From contig NZ_JAUFQT010000001.1 of NCBI RefSeq assembly GCF_030409905.1, positions 828,001 through 892,000 of the forward strand: DNA of 64,000 nucleotides. The letters run 5' to 3'. Below the pieces are notes generated by a model. It had not been told where the DNA came from. It made no database searches and saw only the letters and a list, made by a program, of their open reading frames with translations. This document shows, in pieces, positions 63,188-64,000 of the stretch. Every line of letters starts with the position of its first letter. Within the stretch, counting starts at the first letter, position 1. The stretch comes from Echinicola jeungdonensis. Its GTDB lineage: Bacteria > Bacteroidota > Bacteroidia > Cytophagales > Cyclobacteriaceae. Position numbers and translations under genes: made by a program.

Positions 63188-63926
63188 CATACTCCGACCA
63201 GGTTTTTTACTTCAAATAATAACCTGATTTCGATTTTAAAAGTAGAATATTAAAATCGCTAAGGTCTTTGAAAACCCTTTAGCGCTAGGGATAGGGAGGG
63301 AAAAAGGGTGCGCAATCTCATTTTTACGGGATTGCCATGGCATCCTCCCCACCACTAATTTAGTATGACGTTTTATTAAATCGAACTGAGGTTAATAGGT
63401 TATGATTATACGCTTTTGTGCCAGTAAGAAAATATACTGGCGAATATCATTTGAATTTGGGCCAATAATCAAATAACTGACTATCCGCTTACTTGCATGT
63501 GGTTAATGAAGTGTGAAATATTAAGTATGACCATTTGGGCGACCTTTGAAGCATCTGGTTTTTGTTCAGTTGAGACGGGCGTTTAAAAAATGAAGTAGCT
63601 CGCGGATCCATTCATTTTTAGCCCGCAGCAATTGGGCAAACGAAACCTTAATCGAAGATGAAACTGGCCCAATTTGAAAGATACTTCACAGGGCTTGCCC
63701 TGAAAATTTTCGGGGTTGGACACTTTGCCCTTGATGAAAAAGTGTTGAATCCTAAAAACTAAGGAAGAACAATAAATTATTACGAAACGTGTAAAGTTCC
63801 GGATACTCAAATAAAATTAGTGCTTATCGCTGTAAACTTGCCTGACGGCAATCTGGTTCGCGGACCTCTTCTGGTTTTGGAAATTACTGGCACGATTGCG
63901 GACCTACATAAAAAATAAAATCGGGT
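63188..63926. other. Hairpin-rich non-coding region
   Basis: No credible gene. It begins with successive inverted repeats: CAGGTT / AACCTG (63209 to about 63226), CGATTTTAA / TTAAAATCG (63231-63239 and 63250-63258) and, further on, GCCAGT / ACTGGC (63420-63425 and 63436-63441). A 75-codon minus-strand frame at 63583-63810 (basic, Cys-containing) has no recognisable features. Confidence 0.45.
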
Positions 63927-64000
63927 TTATTCCTTTTTCTTCTTTTTGACTTTATGCTTGACAACTTTAGCCTCCCTGTAAAATATTATTTCTTCCGAAA
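63927..64000 (-). CDS. C-terminal end of a minus-strand gene (cut by window edge)
   Basis: About 23 residues ending in a Lys-rich tail (HKVKKKKKE) before a TAA at 63927-63929. Too short to name. The frame is open to the window edge, and the basic tail suggests a genuine C-terminus; this is weak evidence. Confidence 0.35.
   Translation of the reverse strand, partial: SEEIIFYREAKVVKHKVKKKKKE

Noticed and set aside
63583..63810. 75-residue minus-strand frame in the last intergenic region
   Set aside because: Basic, Cys-containing and repeat-like in appearance; a genome-wide search would be needed to separate a gene from a repeat-borne artefact.
1..64000. CRISPR arrays, transposases, phage genes, rRNA genes
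   Set aside because: Searched by eye on both strands; no regularly spaced repeats, DDE/Tyr-recombinase signatures or rRNA segments were seen.

Overview
The window looks like a chromosomal segment of a Bacteroidota bacterium of the Cytophagia type, most likely Cyclobacteriaceae (Algoriphagus/Cyclobacterium/Echinicola relatives). This is inferred from the protein families: type IX secretion parts (PorV, a PorU2-like C25 peptidase, PorP/SprF, a type-B-sorted giant surface protein), Bacteroidota-style PspC and DUF4097 proteins, a TTG-N19-TAnnTTTG promoter in front of tRNA-Ser, and generally weak Shine-Dalgarno sequences. No rRNA gene, CRISPR array, transposase or phage module was seen.

Layout. 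1-8184: envelope and lipid genes (5' end of a polyprenyl synthetase, LpxR-like lipid A deacylase, PlsB-like acyltransferase with gpsA, Na+/Ca2+ exchanger, Ste24/M48 protease, PorP/SprF). 8266-13854: a 1862-residue secreted protein with a C-terminal gliding/type-B sorting domain, divergent from PorP/SprF. 13859-18754: yaaA, RlpA-like lipoprotein, a single-domain response regulator, pgk, a Sua5-type tRNA t6A enzyme and a TPR lipoprotein. 19191-25049: a tight minus-strand run comEC / enoyl-CoA hydratase / recQ / unknown / NUDIX. 25156-28066: outer-membrane barrel, GNAT, phoH, and a divergent SAM hydroxide adenosyltransferase. 28067-29497 is non-coding apart from tRNA-Leu(CAA) and one copy of a dispersed repeat. 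29498-37429: a polytopic membrane protein convergent with a porV-porU2 operon, in which porU2 is broken by a frameshift.

37834-41619: PadR-PspC pair and a beta-CASP metallo-hydrolase. 41839-45144: ECF sigma factor, a single-TM partner, an outer-membrane barrel and a DUF4097 protein, the last also frameshifted. 45401-48559: 2Fe-2S flavoprotein reductase, small membrane protein, and a DUF4397 lipoprotein behind an intergenic region holding the second repeat copy and an unusual inverted repeat. 48771-56581: purB, ctlX, a beta-propeller protein, clpC, WbqC-like protein and a second YrdC-domain protein. 56898-59312: mltG / thioesterase / YihY operon. tRNA-Ser(TGA) is followed by an AT-rich patch with a small unknown gene and a decayed membrane-protein gene. 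61076-62530: a pectate-lyase lipoprotein with a LacI-type palindrome upstream. The last 1.4 kb is hairpin-rich with no convincing gene.

Most genes are core functions. The least explained items are the two-copy structured intergenic repeat, the twin CTTACAA palindromes between phoH and the SAM hydrolase, the inverted and direct repeats in front of the DUF4397 gene, the unknown protein translationally coupled to RecQ, and the sigma/barrel/DUF4097 envelope operon. Three genes carry frameshifts. Two of these (porU2 and the DUF4097 gene) need only a single change and could be sequencing errors. The third, next to tRNA-Ser, has a second lesion and is probably real decay.
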